Positions 34,201-48,686 of a stretch of DNA of 64,000 bases are shown here, piece after piece. Position 1 is the stretch's first letter, and each line of letters opens with the position of its first letter. The DNA comes from Cenococcum geophilum 1.58 (lineage: Eukaryota > Ascomycota > Dothideomycetes > Gloniales > Gloniaceae): the NCBI GenBank assembly GCA_001692895.1, contig KV748202.1:930001-994000 (forward strand), written 5' to 3'. A model generated the notes under the pieces. It ran no database searches. It was not told where the DNA came from and worked only from the letters and a program-made list of their open reading frames with translations. The position numbers were made by a program, and so were the translations under genes.

Positions 34201-36740
34201 AATAAAGCCCTTATTTAGGTTATTAATAAGATACTGCTTTATAGCCTATAATTTAGTAATAGACTACTTATAGAGGGGGCTAAAGCTAAGGGTGTTTTCT
34301 TTACCCTACTTAATCTTATAGTTATACGGTTAGTAAGGTAGAAGTATATTAGACGCTGCTTTAGAGAATACGTCCTTAAATTTCTAGTATTAATAGGGCA
34401 GCTTTTATTCTACTAGTTCCTTATCTATAAGCTCACTTTCTTATCCGCTAAGCTTATTTCCCTTTTCCTTAATTATTTAATTAATTTTATATAAGCTCGT
34501 TATAAAGGCAACGGTATTAGGCTAAACTAAGTTCTAGTAGAATCCTACGGCACTAATATAGCAGATATTAACTAGTGGGAGGTCCGCTGGTTTTCTTATA
34601 GCCGTTTTCTAAACCGTATTTTATAGTTTAGGGTTTATAATCTTTTTTAGCTCCTATTCTATCTTCCATAGGTTATCCCTTTAATTTATTAGTTTAGTAT
34701 AACATCTAATGTCCCTTACTATTCTTTATAGCTATATAGGGCCTAAGCTCTCTATAGGGGGCTTTTTTAGGTTACTACTAACTTCCTAGGTCTTTAATGC
34801 GGGTAATATAATATAGGTAGTCTAGGGGCAACATAGTATATAGATCCATTGCGAATTAAGCTATATATCTTTCTTAAAGGCCTAGTCCCTACGCACAGCA
34901 TCGGCCTAGTAAATAGTATTAATCTAAGGCCGTACAAGGTTTTCTATTATAATGCTAATTTCTTTTATAAAGGAAGGGGTCAGGGGTAGGGTTTTAGGCT
35001 AGGTAAGCCGTCTACTCTATACGTTAAGCTATAAGCCTAAATAGGCTAGCTATTTTCGCCCTAAGATTATATTATAGCTACCTAGGTCTATAATAAGGAA
35101 GGGGGTGTTATATTACCTTCGTCCGTTAACACGGAGGTAAATCCGCAAGATAGTTGTAATAGGTAGTCCTATCTGCCTATTATACCCGCAAATAGGAATT
35201 AGTTTAGGCAGTTCTTTAATAGGTGCATTTAGAAAGTTAGCTAGCTTTATAGCATACTAGGTGTTTATTAAGGCAAAGGCATTTACTCTAGAGTTAGCTA
35301 AAGTAGAGGTTAAAACTTAGTATCTATTACGGAATAAAGTATAAGGGATAGTGTAGCTTCTTCTACTAACTAGCCGACCTAGATTAATATCTAATATATT
35401 AATCCCTTTTAACCCTAAAGAGGAGTCTTCCTCTAGGGTTCCTTTTTTTCTAACTCCGCGCTATTCTTTTGGATTAATAGAACCTCGTCCGCTTTCGCGT
35501 TTATTAGGCAATCCTTTATATAGTAACCTTTCTATCTATAAAAGAAGTAAGCTTCTTAATTACTAAGGGCCTATATATAGGGGTTGCTATATATAGGCCG
35601 AGCATTTGCTAGACCTATAGTAGGGCTAGCCGCACGGCTAGCTGCTAAATTGGCGGTAGGCTATACGGGTGGTACTGTAGGGGTTACTAATTGTGCTAGG
35701 GTATTACGGGCCGTTCTTATATTATTTATAGTCTAATTTAAAGGGTTTTTAGCTTTATACCGTTCGGCGTATACCTTAATTTAGCGGAGGCCTTAGTTAA
35801 TAGCTAAGCACTAGTCTATAAGTTCCTTTAGCGTCTATATAGTAGTAAAAACTAGCAATATAGCTTGCTATAGGTCTAGGGTAAGCTTATTAAATAGGTC
35901 TAGCATTAGATCTTCCTAGGGAATTTAAGCCTGGCTAGCTAGGTGTAGAAAGCGGGTCTAAAAGGCTAAGAAGGTCTCTGTTGTTTTTATATTTAGGCTT
36001 TTATAATTAAGTTAGGCGTTTTATACTTTAAAGGGGTCCTTATAAATAGAAGATAGGTAGACAATTATCTCTTCTTTAGAGAGGAAGAGCTCTGCTAAGT
36101 CCTATACGTACCGCGGACGTAGGTGCGTCTGTATATCCCCACCGGTACAGCCGAAGACATAGGCTATTTTAGCCTAAGTAGTAGGGAAGCGGTCCGCATT
36201 AACTTCGAGCTTATCCTATAATTAAAGCTTCTAATTATTAAATATAGGGTTAGTTCTGTCTATAAGCAATAGGGGGTCCGCGACCTTTGTGGACCGCGAC
36301 GATGCTAATACTATATATTAGGCTAGAGCCTTAAGGACCGTAGCAAGTTTTTAAGTGTCTAATAATTCCTTACTAGGCGTAGGGGGTTCTCTAGCTTTAA
36401 GCAGCTCTTGAAGTCGTTTAATTTCGGCATTAGCTGCTATAAGCTCCACTTAGGAGTTTAAGTTAGTTGCTATTTTACTATTGGAGGTATTTAAGGGTCC
36501 TACGGCTGCTTTACCGGCTGCTATATTTCTTGGCATTATAGTATAGTTATTAGGGTAACCTCCGGTAGGATTCTGTAGGGGTTTTAGTCTGTGCGTATTC
36601 TATAGGTCTTATTATTCTTTTCTATTCTTCTAGTTCTGGTAATATTCTTTAGGTCTAATTCTGTGTTCTATTCTAGTTTATGGTCCGTAGATATATTTAA
36701 GTTCCTTTTTAGAAAGAAAGGATAGTTAAGCTTTAGATAA

Positions 36741-36941
36741 TGTTAGCAACTTAGTTAATTAAGGCACGAGTACGGCAAGAGGGACGCGTAAGCCTATATA
36801 ATTAGTAGTTTATAAACGAGGATCTAAAGCTAGAGAAAGGAAAGGAGAAGAAGAGCAGCGCCGGTCGAAGTAGGGTTCTTTTATACGGTCCTCTAGTCAC
36901 GTGACCGCGAAGTTCTACCAAGTTCTGCTAGTGCCGTAACA
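36741..36941 (-). repeat. 5' LTR of Gypsy D1
   Basis: 201 bp; TGTTAGCAAC...GTGCCGTAACA; differs from the left LTR mostly by C/T and G/A transitions. Confidence 0.92.
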
Positions 36942-37445
36942 ACTAATAGTGCGATCCTTTATATACTTATATAATAGATTTAGCTAGGTTAGGCTAATCT
37001 CGTTTATTATTTAGCTATTATTACTAATACCAATTAACCAGTTATATGGTATAATATTATCCTTATACTAGGCAGCCTAGTATATTACTACCTTAAAAAT
37101 AATAAGTAGTAGAATTGCGACCCTAAAGGCACTAATAGCCTTAATAATTATAACCTATTCTTAATTACCTAGCTATACTAATCTAGGCTAGCCAGCCCTA
37201 TTAGTTCTAGTAATAACTTTTATAATTACAATAATATCTATTTAGAAGCCAGTCTTATTAAAATTCTAGATATCTTTATTAAGAATTCTATATTATATTT
37301 TTATATCTTAAACGCGTTTAAACCAGCCCTAAATAAGTATAGGATTCTCGCATTTAGCACGCTAGTAGTCGTACTTGCAATTCTATTTAGATTATAGGTC
37401 GTTATAGCGCTTAATAAATTCGTATACCTATTACTCACCAACTAG

Positions 37446-37672
37446 TGTTACGGCACTAGCAAAACTTAGCAGAACTACGCACCGGCAAGTTGCCATAGGT
37501 TGCCGTATATTGCGGTTACGTGACGCGAAGATCTTATAAAACATTAAACGGCGCTACTCTTCTTTTCCTTTCCTTTCCCTAGCTTTAGATTCTCGTTTAT
37601 AGACAATCTAATTGTATAGGCTTGCGCGTCCCCTTTACTATACCCATACCTTAATTAACTAAGTCGCTAACA
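37446..37672 (+). repeat. 5' LTR of Gypsy D2
   Basis: 227 bp, TGTTACGGCAC...GTCGCTAACA. Inverse of the D1 LTR family. Confidence 0.92.
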
Positions 37673-39127
37673 TTATCTAAAGCTCTCTCTACTCTTTCTT
37701 TTTAAGAAGGAACTTAAATATATCTATAAGACTATAAATAGAATAAGAACATAAAATAGAACCTTAAGATATTACTAAAACCATAAGAACAGAACCTAAA
37801 AAAAAAGAATAGAACCCTAAAGAAAGGACCTATAAGATATACACAGACCAGAACCCCTGGAGGAATTACCTAAAATTACCTAATATCCCTACCACTATGC
37901 CACAAACTATAGTAGTAGGTAAAGCAGCTGTAGGACCCTTAAATACTTTAGATAGAGAAATAATTAACGTTTTAACCCCCTAGGCGGAGCTTGCGGCTAC
38001 TAATGCCGAAATTAAACGACTGCGAGAGCTGCTTAAAGCTAGAGATACCCCTATATCTAATAATAAGTCATTATTAGACAACTAAAGACTTAGCAGACCC
38101 CTTTATCTCTAAAGAAGAAATAATTAAATACTTATCTTCTATTTATAAAGACCCTTTTAAAGTATAAAACGCCCGCCTTAACTATAAAAGCCTAAATATA
38201 AAAACAATGGAGACCTTTTTAGCCTTTTAAACCCGCTTTTTATACCTAGCCGGATAGGCCTAGATCCCCTAAAAAGACCTATTACTAGACCTCTTTAATA
38301 AGCTTACCCTAGACCTATAGCGGGCCGTATTACTAGCTTATACTACGGTATAGACGTTAAAGGAACTTATAGATTATTGCCTAGCTATTAATTAAGGCCT
38401 CTATTAAATTAAGGCACGCGCTAATTAGCTAAAAACTAGAAACCTTGCAAACTAGGCCGTAAGTACTATAAGTACAACCTGTAGTGCCCTAGTATAATTA
38501 GTAACCCCTATAGTTAACCTAGCAGCTAGCTATATAGTTACCCCTACTACGGGCCTGGTATATACCCAGCCTATATATAGCGACCCCTATATATAGGCCC
38601 TTAGCGATTAAAGAGCTTACTTCTTATATAGTTAAATAGGCCACCTTATAAGGAACTGCCTAATAAAGGCAAAGATAAATAAGATCCTGTTAATTTAGAA
38701 GAATAGTGCGGAGCTAGAAAAAGAGGAACCCTAGAGAAAGACTCCTCTTTAGGGTTAAAAGGGATTTATATATTATATATTAATCTAGGTTAGCTAATTA
38801 GTAAAAAAAGCTGTACTATCCCTTATACTTTATTTCGTAATAGATATTAAGTTTTAACCTCTGCTTTAGCTAACTTAGGAGTAAATACCTTTACCTTAAT
38901 TAATATAAAGTGCGCTGTAAAACTGGCTAACTTTTTAAATATACTCCTTAAAGAACTACCTAAACTAATTCCTATTTGCGGTTATAACGGATAGATAGGG
39001 CTACCTATTATAACTATTTTATGGATTTACCTCCGCGTTAACGGACGAAGGTAGTATAATATCCCCTTCCTTATTACGGACCTTGGAAGCTATAATATAA
39101 TCTTAAGGAGAAAATAGCTAGCCTATT

Positions 39128-42100
39128 TAGGCTTATAGCTTAATATATGGAATAGGCAGCTTATCTAGCCTAAAACTATACCCCTAACGCCTTCCTTTAT
39201 AAAAGAGATTAGTATTATAATAGAAAACCTTATATGGCCGTAGATAGATATTGTTTACTAGGCTAATATAACGCGTAGGGACTAGGCTTTTAAGAAGGAT
39301 ATATAGCTTAATTTATAACGGATCTGTATATTACGCCGCCCCTAGACTACCTATATTACACCACCCGCATTAAAGACTTAGGAAGTTAGTAGTAGCCTAG
39401 CTAAGTCCCTAATAGAGAACCTAGGCCTTATGTAGCCATAAAGGAAGGCTAGGGATATTAGATAATATACTAAACTAATAAACCAAAAGGACAACTTATA
39501 GAAAATGGAATATAAGCTAAGGAAGACTATAAACCCTATACCGTAAAATACGGCCTAATAAATATCCGTAAAGAAGCCTACGGACCTCCTACTAGTTAAT
39601 ATTTACTGCATTAACGCTATAGGATTCTACTAGAACCTGGTTTAGCCTAATACTATTACCTTTATAACTAGCTTATACAAAATTAATTAAATAATTAAAG
39701 AGAAAGAAGCCCTAGCCTAAGAGAAAGACGAGCTTATAGATAAGGAGCTAGTAGAACGGAAACTGCCCTATTAATATTAGGAATTTAAAAATATTTTCTC
39801 CAAAGCAGTGTCTAATATACTCCCGCCTCACTGACCGTATAACTATAAAATTAAAATTAAGCCGGATAAGGTGGTTACCCTTAGCTATAGCCCCCTTTAA
39901 CAGCAATCTACTACTAAATTATAGGCCATAAAGCAGTATCTTATTAATAACCTAGATAAGGGCTTTATTAAGCTTAGTTAAGCCCCTTTTAACTTATTAA
40001 TTCTCTTTACTAAAAAGCTAAATAGAGGACTTTGTTTCTATATCAACCACCATAAGCTTAATAATTTAACCTTTAAAGACCACTACCTGCTGCCTTTACT
40101 TAATGAGACTTTGGCCTAAATAAGTAGAGCTAAAATCTTTATAAAGCTTAATATCCGCTAGGCTTTTTACTAAATTAGGATAAACCCTAAATTAAAAAAC
40201 CTTACTATGTTTTGGACCCGTTACGGAATATATAAATATAAAGTACTGCCTTTTAGACTAACTAACGGACCGACTATATACTAACAATATATAATTAATA
40301 TACTATTTAACCACCTTAATAACTTCTATATAGCATACCTAAATAATATTATAATCTACTTTGAAAATAAACTAGAATATAAAGAGCATATTTATAAAGT
40401 CCTATAACGGCTTTAGGAAGCTAGCCTCTAAGCCAATATTAAGAAGTTAGAATTTAGTGTTAAGCGTATAAGATACTTAGGGTTTATTATTAGTATAAAT
40501 GGAATTAAGGCAGACCTAGAAAAGATAGCTATAATTAACTAATAGGTACCCCTAAGGACCGTAAAGGGGGTATAGTTATTCTTAGGGTTTTATAACTTCT
40601 ACTAACGCTTTATTAAAAACTACAGTAGGATTACCCGGCTACTAAGCCTACTTACCTATAAGGACTAGCCCTTTTACTTTAATACTATATATAGGTAAGC
40701 CTTTAATAAGCTTAAGAAACAACTAGTCTCTGCTCCCTTACTTACCTACTTTAACCTAAAACGGCCCTTAATGCTAGAAACCGATACCTTAAATAGTGTT
40801 ATAGCTAGCGTTTACTCCCAAAAGTAGATAGACAGAGAATAGCACCCTATTGCTTACTATTTAAAGACTATAATAGATACTAAGCTAAACTACCTAATTC
40901 ACGATAAAGAAATGCTGGCTATTATCTCTAGCTTTTAGCACTGGCGAGCCTAACTAAAAGGCATCCCTAAGTCTATTTAGGTAGTTTCTAATTATAAGGC
41001 CTTAGAATATTTTATAATAATAAAGGCCCTTATAGCCTAATAGGCGCGCTAGGCAGACACTCTATCTTAATTTAACTTCCTAATTATATATAGGCTAGGC
41101 GCTACTAACCGTGCGGATACTCTTATAAGGCGTAAACAGGATATTAAATAACTAAATAGCCGTAAAGATCTTATTACGAACCTAAGCGCTACTATAACTA
41201 GAGCACCTTAACTCTTAAATACGGGCAGAACTAAAATATAGACTCTTTAGATACTAAGATATACCCTTATTAACTCCATAGAACTGGACGTCACGGATTC
41301 CGGCTGGCGGCCCTTAGCGAGCCTTGGCACCCCACAGTATATAGAGTGCTGGGTCCCTTCGCAACCTCTTTGCACCTTTCGTGCAATATACCTGTTCGTG
41401 TACCATAGTCAATACTAACGACGTTCACAGAGCCTCCTGACCTCGTTCCGTGGACATGGACTAATAATAATACCTATAGGTAAACAATAAACTGCTATAG
41501 GAATACCGCGAAAAAGCAAAGAACCTGCCTTTCTAGCCTAGTCCTTAAAGTGGACTACTTAAGCACTATAAACTAGTGCTTAGTAGGAAAAGGACCAAAG
41601 AACGTTTAGCCTAGTGGCTTAAGCATATACCACTTAACGGACTATGTAGAAAAAACCTAGGACTATTAGCGACCGGTACTATAGCCTAGATAATAAAATG
41701 GACCGCTATAGTTATAACTATAGCAGTTTATTAAAAGGGACCCATAGACTACAAAACTAGGTCAATACGGCCTAACCGCCTAGTAATAGACTATAATACC
41801 CGAATAGGATATTAGTACGAACCGCTAATACACTCTAGCAAACCCAGCATTCTTAATACATTATAAGGATATTAAGCCGAAAGGCGGCCTAACTATATCT
41901 ACGGATAATAGTAATAATTACTAACTATAGAGTCTATATATAATTCTGCCGTATTTAAGAGTTAAGGACCTCTAGTTAGGACTAAGGCTTAAAAACCCTA
42001 AATAAGACTTAACCGCTCCCTAGTAATATATCCCTATAGACTGCTTATAGAGTATACGCACTTAGTACGACTCAGCCTATTTATAGTAATTAGGAAAGTT

Positions 42101-45100
42101 AAATTAAATAAGTAGCAGCCTAACCCCTACTTAGCCAATAACGCCACTATTTTAATAAAAATTCTACCTTATAATTAGAAATACTAAGATGCTAAAGGAA
42201 GCCTATTAGTTATGGCTCGCCATGGCCTAAAAGCTAGAATAATAGCCAGCATTTCTTTATACTACAAATTATATTTAGCTTAGTACGATTAATATAGCTA
42301 ACTTTAATATAAGCAATAAAGTTGCTTTATCTGATCTATAAATTTGGGATTAAACGCTAGCTATAAGCTGACTATTAAGTATCGGGTTCTAGCATTAAGC
42401 CTTTTTAGGATAAAGTAGTAACGTAAAGGGAAGAGACTAATTAATTCTTAGCTTATTAAACCTTACCTATAGTATAGAATTAAATAAACTACTTCTTAGA
42501 GATAAGAGACTAAGCCGGTAACCTACTATTTTTAATAAAGACTTACTAGAAGTCATAAAACCCTAAAATAAATTACCCCATAACAGACTTAGGGAACCTA
42601 AGTTATATTATAGCTCTTTTAAGGATCTTGCCCCTTAATTCCCTAAATACTAGTACATACCCCTAAAGTATTAAGCTTACCTAATATAACACTTAAATAT
42701 TGGGCTTAGAGCAGCTATATAAAGCCGTAGCTATAATTATAAAAAATGCTCTTTATAAGCTAGTTTAACTCAAAGTAGACTAAAACTTAGAAGGATGACT
42801 ATATAAAAGAAGCCATAAGGTGCTTAAAGTATATAATATAAAGATTAAGTAGTAATAGTAGGGCCGGTCGAATAAGTATAAGCGCGAGCTAACTTTATAC
42901 TTCTATCTAAAGGTTAATATAGTAGGTTTGGAATAATAAAGAACTAAAAAAATAAAAAGCCTCAGCTATTAAAGCTGGACTATAAAATAGTTAGGACCGT
43001 ATAAGATTTTTAATAAAGAAGCAGGTAGAGGCTTTAAAGTTAAGATTAATTAAGCGGTCCCAGATATAAATAAAGTTCCCCCTATTTGCTTACTAGATAA
43101 AGCAACTAAAAAGCTATAAAGGAACGTACTAGCTTTAAAAGAGCCTTACTAACCTTACTAATAAAGACGATTAACATCCCCTATAATTAAGTAATACAAT
43201 GCTGTTAAAGGGGAAATACTAAGGATATACCACCTTATAAAGGTAAATTTTAAAGTATATAGTATTAGACAGTTGAGAAAGGATATACTAGACACGCTTT
43301 GGAGAAAACCCGTTATCATAGAAACTGTTAATAGGGCAGCCCCTATAAGCTTTAGGGATCTATAAGCGTATTACCCTATAAACCCAGGACTGCTTAAATA
43401 CTTAGATTAAGTAAATAGAAGCCTAGTAGAATAAAGGGATAAAGTATTAAAAAGAATATAAGGACAAAAAGAACCCTAGTAGAAAGTTTAATGCACATAA
43501 ATGTTATAGTAGGAGGTAGGTCGTGTTAAGGATATTTAATAGGCCGAACTTTACGGATAGTTATAGTTTCCTAACTTATTAGTTAGATTCTCTTACTAAG
43601 GACTTAGCGGTATTAGCTTTAGCAGAGCTTATCTAAAAAGCCGAGCGCTTGCTATTATGCTACAAAGGCACTAGGTTCGCTACTAGGAACTTAGTAGGCT
43701 ACGCACTAACAAGTTCCTATAGGTTGCCGTATATTGCGGTCACCCGTCAGACGCGAAGAATTCCTGTATAAAATAACCGAAAGCGGCCGCGTACTCGCTC
43801 TCTTCTCCTCTTCCTTTCCCTAGCTTTAGATTCTTGTTTATAGATAATCCGAATCAATACAAGGCTTGCGCGTCCCCTGGGTACTATGCCCATTGCCTAA
43901 ATTGGACTAAGTCGCTAAGCACAACTAGTTCACAATTTAGCGTAAGTAGCTAAACAGCTAGCTATTTCCCGCTAATGGTAATAGCGCTAAGTAGGTAGGC
44001 ATACCGCGTTAATCTAGTCAAATTAGGATCCACTGCTTAAGCCTCTCTTATTCTTATCGCTAGTATACAAGACGGACGATTAAAGCATTTTTAAAAATAA
44101 AAAAATGTTATTTACCAATATTGAACCACGGTTTTGCTGTAAATGTCCTTCTTATTGCGTCATTCCTGGGCTGTAGTTTGGGGCACATTGTACGTGCTAG
44201 TGGCAGCTCAGAAGCTTTAAAATTGGCCTTGGCTTATAGTTTGTACTTATATAGCTAATAATCTAAGTCTGGCCCTCTTAAAAAACGGGTTTGTTGTTAT
44301 AGTGTAGTCCATTAAGGTAATAGTTTAAGTAACGCGTCGGTGATTTATACTGATTTTAATTGAGGTGTGCGCTCTCTCCACTCTTTCATGCTCTCCTGCC
44401 CGTTACGGCCAACTTGTCCCGACAAACTACGTTATAAACTATGCAAACTGTATAGTTTGCAGCAAATTGCCAACAACAACCGCAATAATAAGCCTAAAAA
44501 AAAATTTCCTAATGTTGAGGTTCGCATAAGTTCTATTCCTTTACTATCTTAGCTAGCTATTCGACTACTTAAGCAGGCACTCTGGAGAGAGATCTATATA
44601 ATCTATTTACTCTAAGAGGATTTTTCTAACAAATTATAGGCATTTAACCGCATAATACGCAGCAGTAAATATTAATCCGGCCCTTATATTGACTCCGCCT
44701 TTTTATACGTACTAATCTTTCTATTCAGAGAAGGGCCCCGTAATTGAAGTTATGCTATTCTATATAGTGTGAGTAGTTTATATCTTATATCAAGGCTACT
44801 AAAAAAGTATTCAGTCAGGCGTTAAGTAGAATATATCTTAGCGCTTAAAGGCTTATTACTTAGTTCTTCTCGTAGTAATCTATAGAGGAAATAAGGGTGG
44901 CTCTATTAGTTAGTATAGTTAGCGTCGTACGTCTAGACTGGGTAAATATAAGGATCGGATTATATAGATAAGTCTTAGTAAAGTCATTGGATTTCTATCG
45001 CTGTGTATGTATAGTAGCATACTAGTTGAAAAGTTAGAAATAAGCTTAAGATTATATACATTATATAGCGAACTGTCTTAGTGACCCATCTCAAAGCACG

Positions 45101-48100
45101 CGACAGTAATGAGAATTTACTCTCTGACTCAGTCTTATGTGTGAAGTTGTTTATAAGTAGTGCTACTGCCCCGATATTTTCTGCCAGTCATTATCTATCC
45201 AAATTTATCCATGATGAGCTCCGTTATGGATAGGACCGCGTGTGCGTATTGGCGCACTTGCTATCAACTTACTAAGCCCCGGGTAACTATTATAATTATA
45301 AATTCTCTTATTATTCCCTTTTTTGTTACGCAACGTTTGTTCTTAAACGAGAGCATATATACCCTTGATTTAGATAGACATTTATATTAATCCATTTAAA
45401 TCTTCCCCAAAGTCTCTCCGCGCCCTTAATTACGTTACGTTAATTACTAATACCCTTAAAATAGTAAACAAACTTAAATCCGCATAATAACATTATAGCC
45501 CTAGTTAGGGGAATAAATAACTATAATGCAACAGTTCTTTATAGATGCTTGGCCTAGGCAATAAACTATACTAGAAGCTTAGTATTAGCCAATTAATTAA
45601 AAGCAATACATAAAAAACTCTACGACGCCAAAGTAACTCGCGTAAAGACCCTAAATAGCAACACCTATAAATAAAAGATTAAATAACTATATAAAAACTA
45701 ACCCGTTAAATATAAACCCTAAACTAGTAACGGCAGCTTAAAACCTGTATACCTGCAATAACCTGGCACTACTACAAAATCCGAAAGCTCCCTTAACCAT
45801 CAATGTTTAATAGAAATTAAAATTAACCTATAATCCCTTTATTACTAAGCTCACGTCTTAAACTTTAATAATTGAACACGTATAACTAATTACCCAACTA
45901 AAGCTAGCAAGATTAGCTATGGAATTCTTTTTAAGTAAAGACGCTATATAACCTATGACCTATTCTGTTATAACGCACCTTTATTAATTTTAAAATCTTT
46001 ATCTCTCTACTACATAAACGTATAATAACGCCAGCCGTAATATACAGCTGTTACTAAACTTAAAAACTTAATAACGGACCGAGCTTTACTAGCTTCTTTT
46101 GGAATTTTTAGGCCTTATTAGTAAACTAAATTGGAATAAAGCCGCTAGAGTTACTGCTCTCCATTAAGCTATTTTAGATAATAATTAAGAGTATAGTTAG
46201 TAGGCAGAGGAACTGCTAAAGGACTTACACCGAATATGCTATAATATATTTAACGACATTTAATAAGGACCTTTTAATATAATAAATAGACTCATTCCCT
46301 AAAAGCTAACTATACTCTATATTTTAAAACTCTACGAAACTAATATATACCCTAAAGCGCGACCCATCTTCTAAGACCTAAAAGCCCTATATATAACCCT
46401 ATAGACCTTAACGCTACTTAATTTTATGCACCATTATAAACTAATAAATAAAGAAACATAGCCGTAATAGGAATATTTTAAGATATGAAAAAAGGATATA
46501 TTTAAAGGGATTGCCAAACTTACCCTTTTAAAAATTCCGCCGTAGTCCTTTTGTCCTTAAGTCGCCACTTATTCTATAAATTATACTTAGTTATATTAAA
46601 GTTATTTTTACCTTTAGTTTAATTTAGAAAACAGAATCGTCCTAGGGCTAAGTTGCGCCTTAAGATAAAGAAGTAGAAGGCTATAAGTATCTAGCTTTCG
46701 TAGCGCTAATATACAACATAACTCCATTAATAATTACTTCGTAAAATATTATAAATACTTAAAAAATGGAAGGAAGATAATCCCTATAGGACAGGGAGGC
46801 CACATAGTATAGGCTTATTAAATATAACTACCTCGAAAACTTAACGGCTTAAAATTAAAGAAATTTAATAAGCCCTAAGGACCTATTAAGGGCTTAATAG
46901 TAAGCCTTTATATTAGTAAATTAAACGTTACTACCGCTCTTATAAAGATGCGGATAGGGAACACCTTAAATACGTTCCCTATTTATAATACCTTAACAGT
47001 ATTATAAGGTAATACTCGGATATAGATAGCGTAAAACGACAAACAACCCTTAATTAGCTTGTAGGTTAAGAAATTACTAAATTCTGTATACCTACTACCG
47101 AGTTATTACTTAAAATACCACTTACCCTAATAACATTATATATAAACTATTTAAATTTAAAATGAATATAAATTACCCTTGACTATAAACCTTTAACTAA
47201 CAAATAAAGGTATATAATGCTAATTATGGTAAGAATGCGAAAGATATATATTAAACCCCTTAAAATATAAGTATAAGCCGTACCCTGTTTACTTATTAGC
47301 AAGAAAACGAGACTATAAGATCTATTGCTAAACATAGAAGATATTAAGACAAGCGTTGAACTAAAGCAATATATTAACCCCTAACCCTTATACTAAAGAA
47401 TATTATAATCTAATTAAATATTTAAGAACTAAATTTATAAAATAAACTACCCCTGCATTAAGATGAGTACAATTTTAAAGATAGAACTTAAACCTAGTAT
47501 TAACGCTAAGTTCGGCCTTCCCTGTTATTAGTTATATTATAAGAAGAGCTGCTTGATAATACCGATAATACCTTTAAGAGCATTAGAGAAAGGATTTATT
47601 GCCCTAATTATTTACTATTGCCTTGCTATACTATTTATTAAGAAACCTAGAGAAGGCTTTAAGGTTCATATATTAAATTATTAAGCCCTAATGCCGGATT
47701 ACGATTTAAACTAATATCCAATTTCTCTGCTTAAGAAACGCTTAACCCCTTAGTGAAAGTATAATACTTTACGAAGCTTATATAGTCGCATACCTTTAAT
47801 TAAATCCGTATTGCGAAGGGAGATAAAGAAGTATACAGGCATTTTTATACTATAATGGGGACTTTTAAAGTACCTAGTAATGCAATTTAGTTAAAAAACG
47901 GTCCTATGTACGTTTTAGCAATACGTAACCAATACGCTTCGCGAATTCTTAATATATTCGTTACCGCGTAGATTATAATATCTATATCTTCGCTTTCTAA
48001 GCACTAAAGCATATCTAAATAAAGTCCTTAAACGGCCTGCGAGAGCGGGCTTTAATATAAAACATTAAAGAAATGTAATGTTCATGCATCCGAAGTATAT

Positions 48101-48661
48101 ATACTTAGGCCTAATTATATCCCGTAACGGAACTTAAGATAAACCCTAAGAAAATCGCTTGCGATTATAAACTAGGAAATCCTAGTAGTATATAAGATAT
48201 TCTAGGGATTTCTAGGATTTACAAATTTCTATATTAATTTATTAATCATATAAAAATTGTTAGCTATTAGTAAACTTAATAAGTGAAAAATATAAGATTT
48301 AGAATATACTACTAAATGTGATAGGCTTTTAATAAACCTAAAAATATCGTTTTACGGACTGCCTCTAATTCTTACCCACTTTAATCCGGGGACTTAAATA
48401 TACGTAAAATAGGACTTATCTGGATTATATACTAGGAGAGTATTAATTACAATACAATAAGAACGGCGAGTGCGCCTAGTAGCCTTTCTCTCCTAGAAAA
48501 CTTACCCTACTAAATTAAACTATAAGATATATAATAAGGAACTGCTTATATTATTAGATGCTTAAATAATGGCGTCAGAAACTTAAAGGGGGGGGATTGT
48601 TATTCCTAATAGCGTATTAACAGACTATAAGAACCTATAGTACTTTATAACTCATAAAGCA
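39128..48661 (+). other. Left copy of an assembly duplication, low quality from ~41150
   Basis: Matches 48687-57199. Identical over about 2.0 kb (39128 to ~41142), after which this copy carries many extra single bases and small insertions compared with the right copy, ending about 1 kb longer over the same content. It contains noisy versions of the rest of D2, its 3' LTR (about 43658-43923, followed by ACTAG), the pogo right end, the truncated Gypsy piece and the first part of Gypsy C. Annotate the right copy instead. Confidence 0.9.
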
Positions 48662-48686
48662 NNNNNNNNNNNNNNNNNNNNNNNNN
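48662..48686. other. Assembly gap, 25 N
   Basis: A run of 25 Ns marks the join between two contigs whose ends contain the same sequence. Confidence 0.99.

Larger units (their letters stand above)
31099..36941 (-). mobile_element. Chromodomain Gypsy 'D1', complete, RIP-dead
   Basis: 5,843 bp with 201-bp LTRs and a perfect ACTAA duplication (31094-31098, 36942-36946), inserted in the pogo-type element. The polypurine/GGGGGGG tract next to the left LTR sets minus orientation. Gag starts at the ATG at 36536 (MPRNIAAGKAAVGPLN). RT box YLDD is YLDN (33825-33836). The chromodomain near 31490-31640 reads LKYRVS-stop-KGYNLDPT. There is no extra sequence between the chromodomain and the 3' LTR, unlike the element at 20252. 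Same family as D2 (37446) in the opposite orientation. Confidence 0.92.

Noticed and set aside
44367-45390. Short plus-strand open frames
   Set aside because: They fall in the low-quality left copy of the duplicated assembly segment, where extra bases shift frames; the better copy does not keep them.
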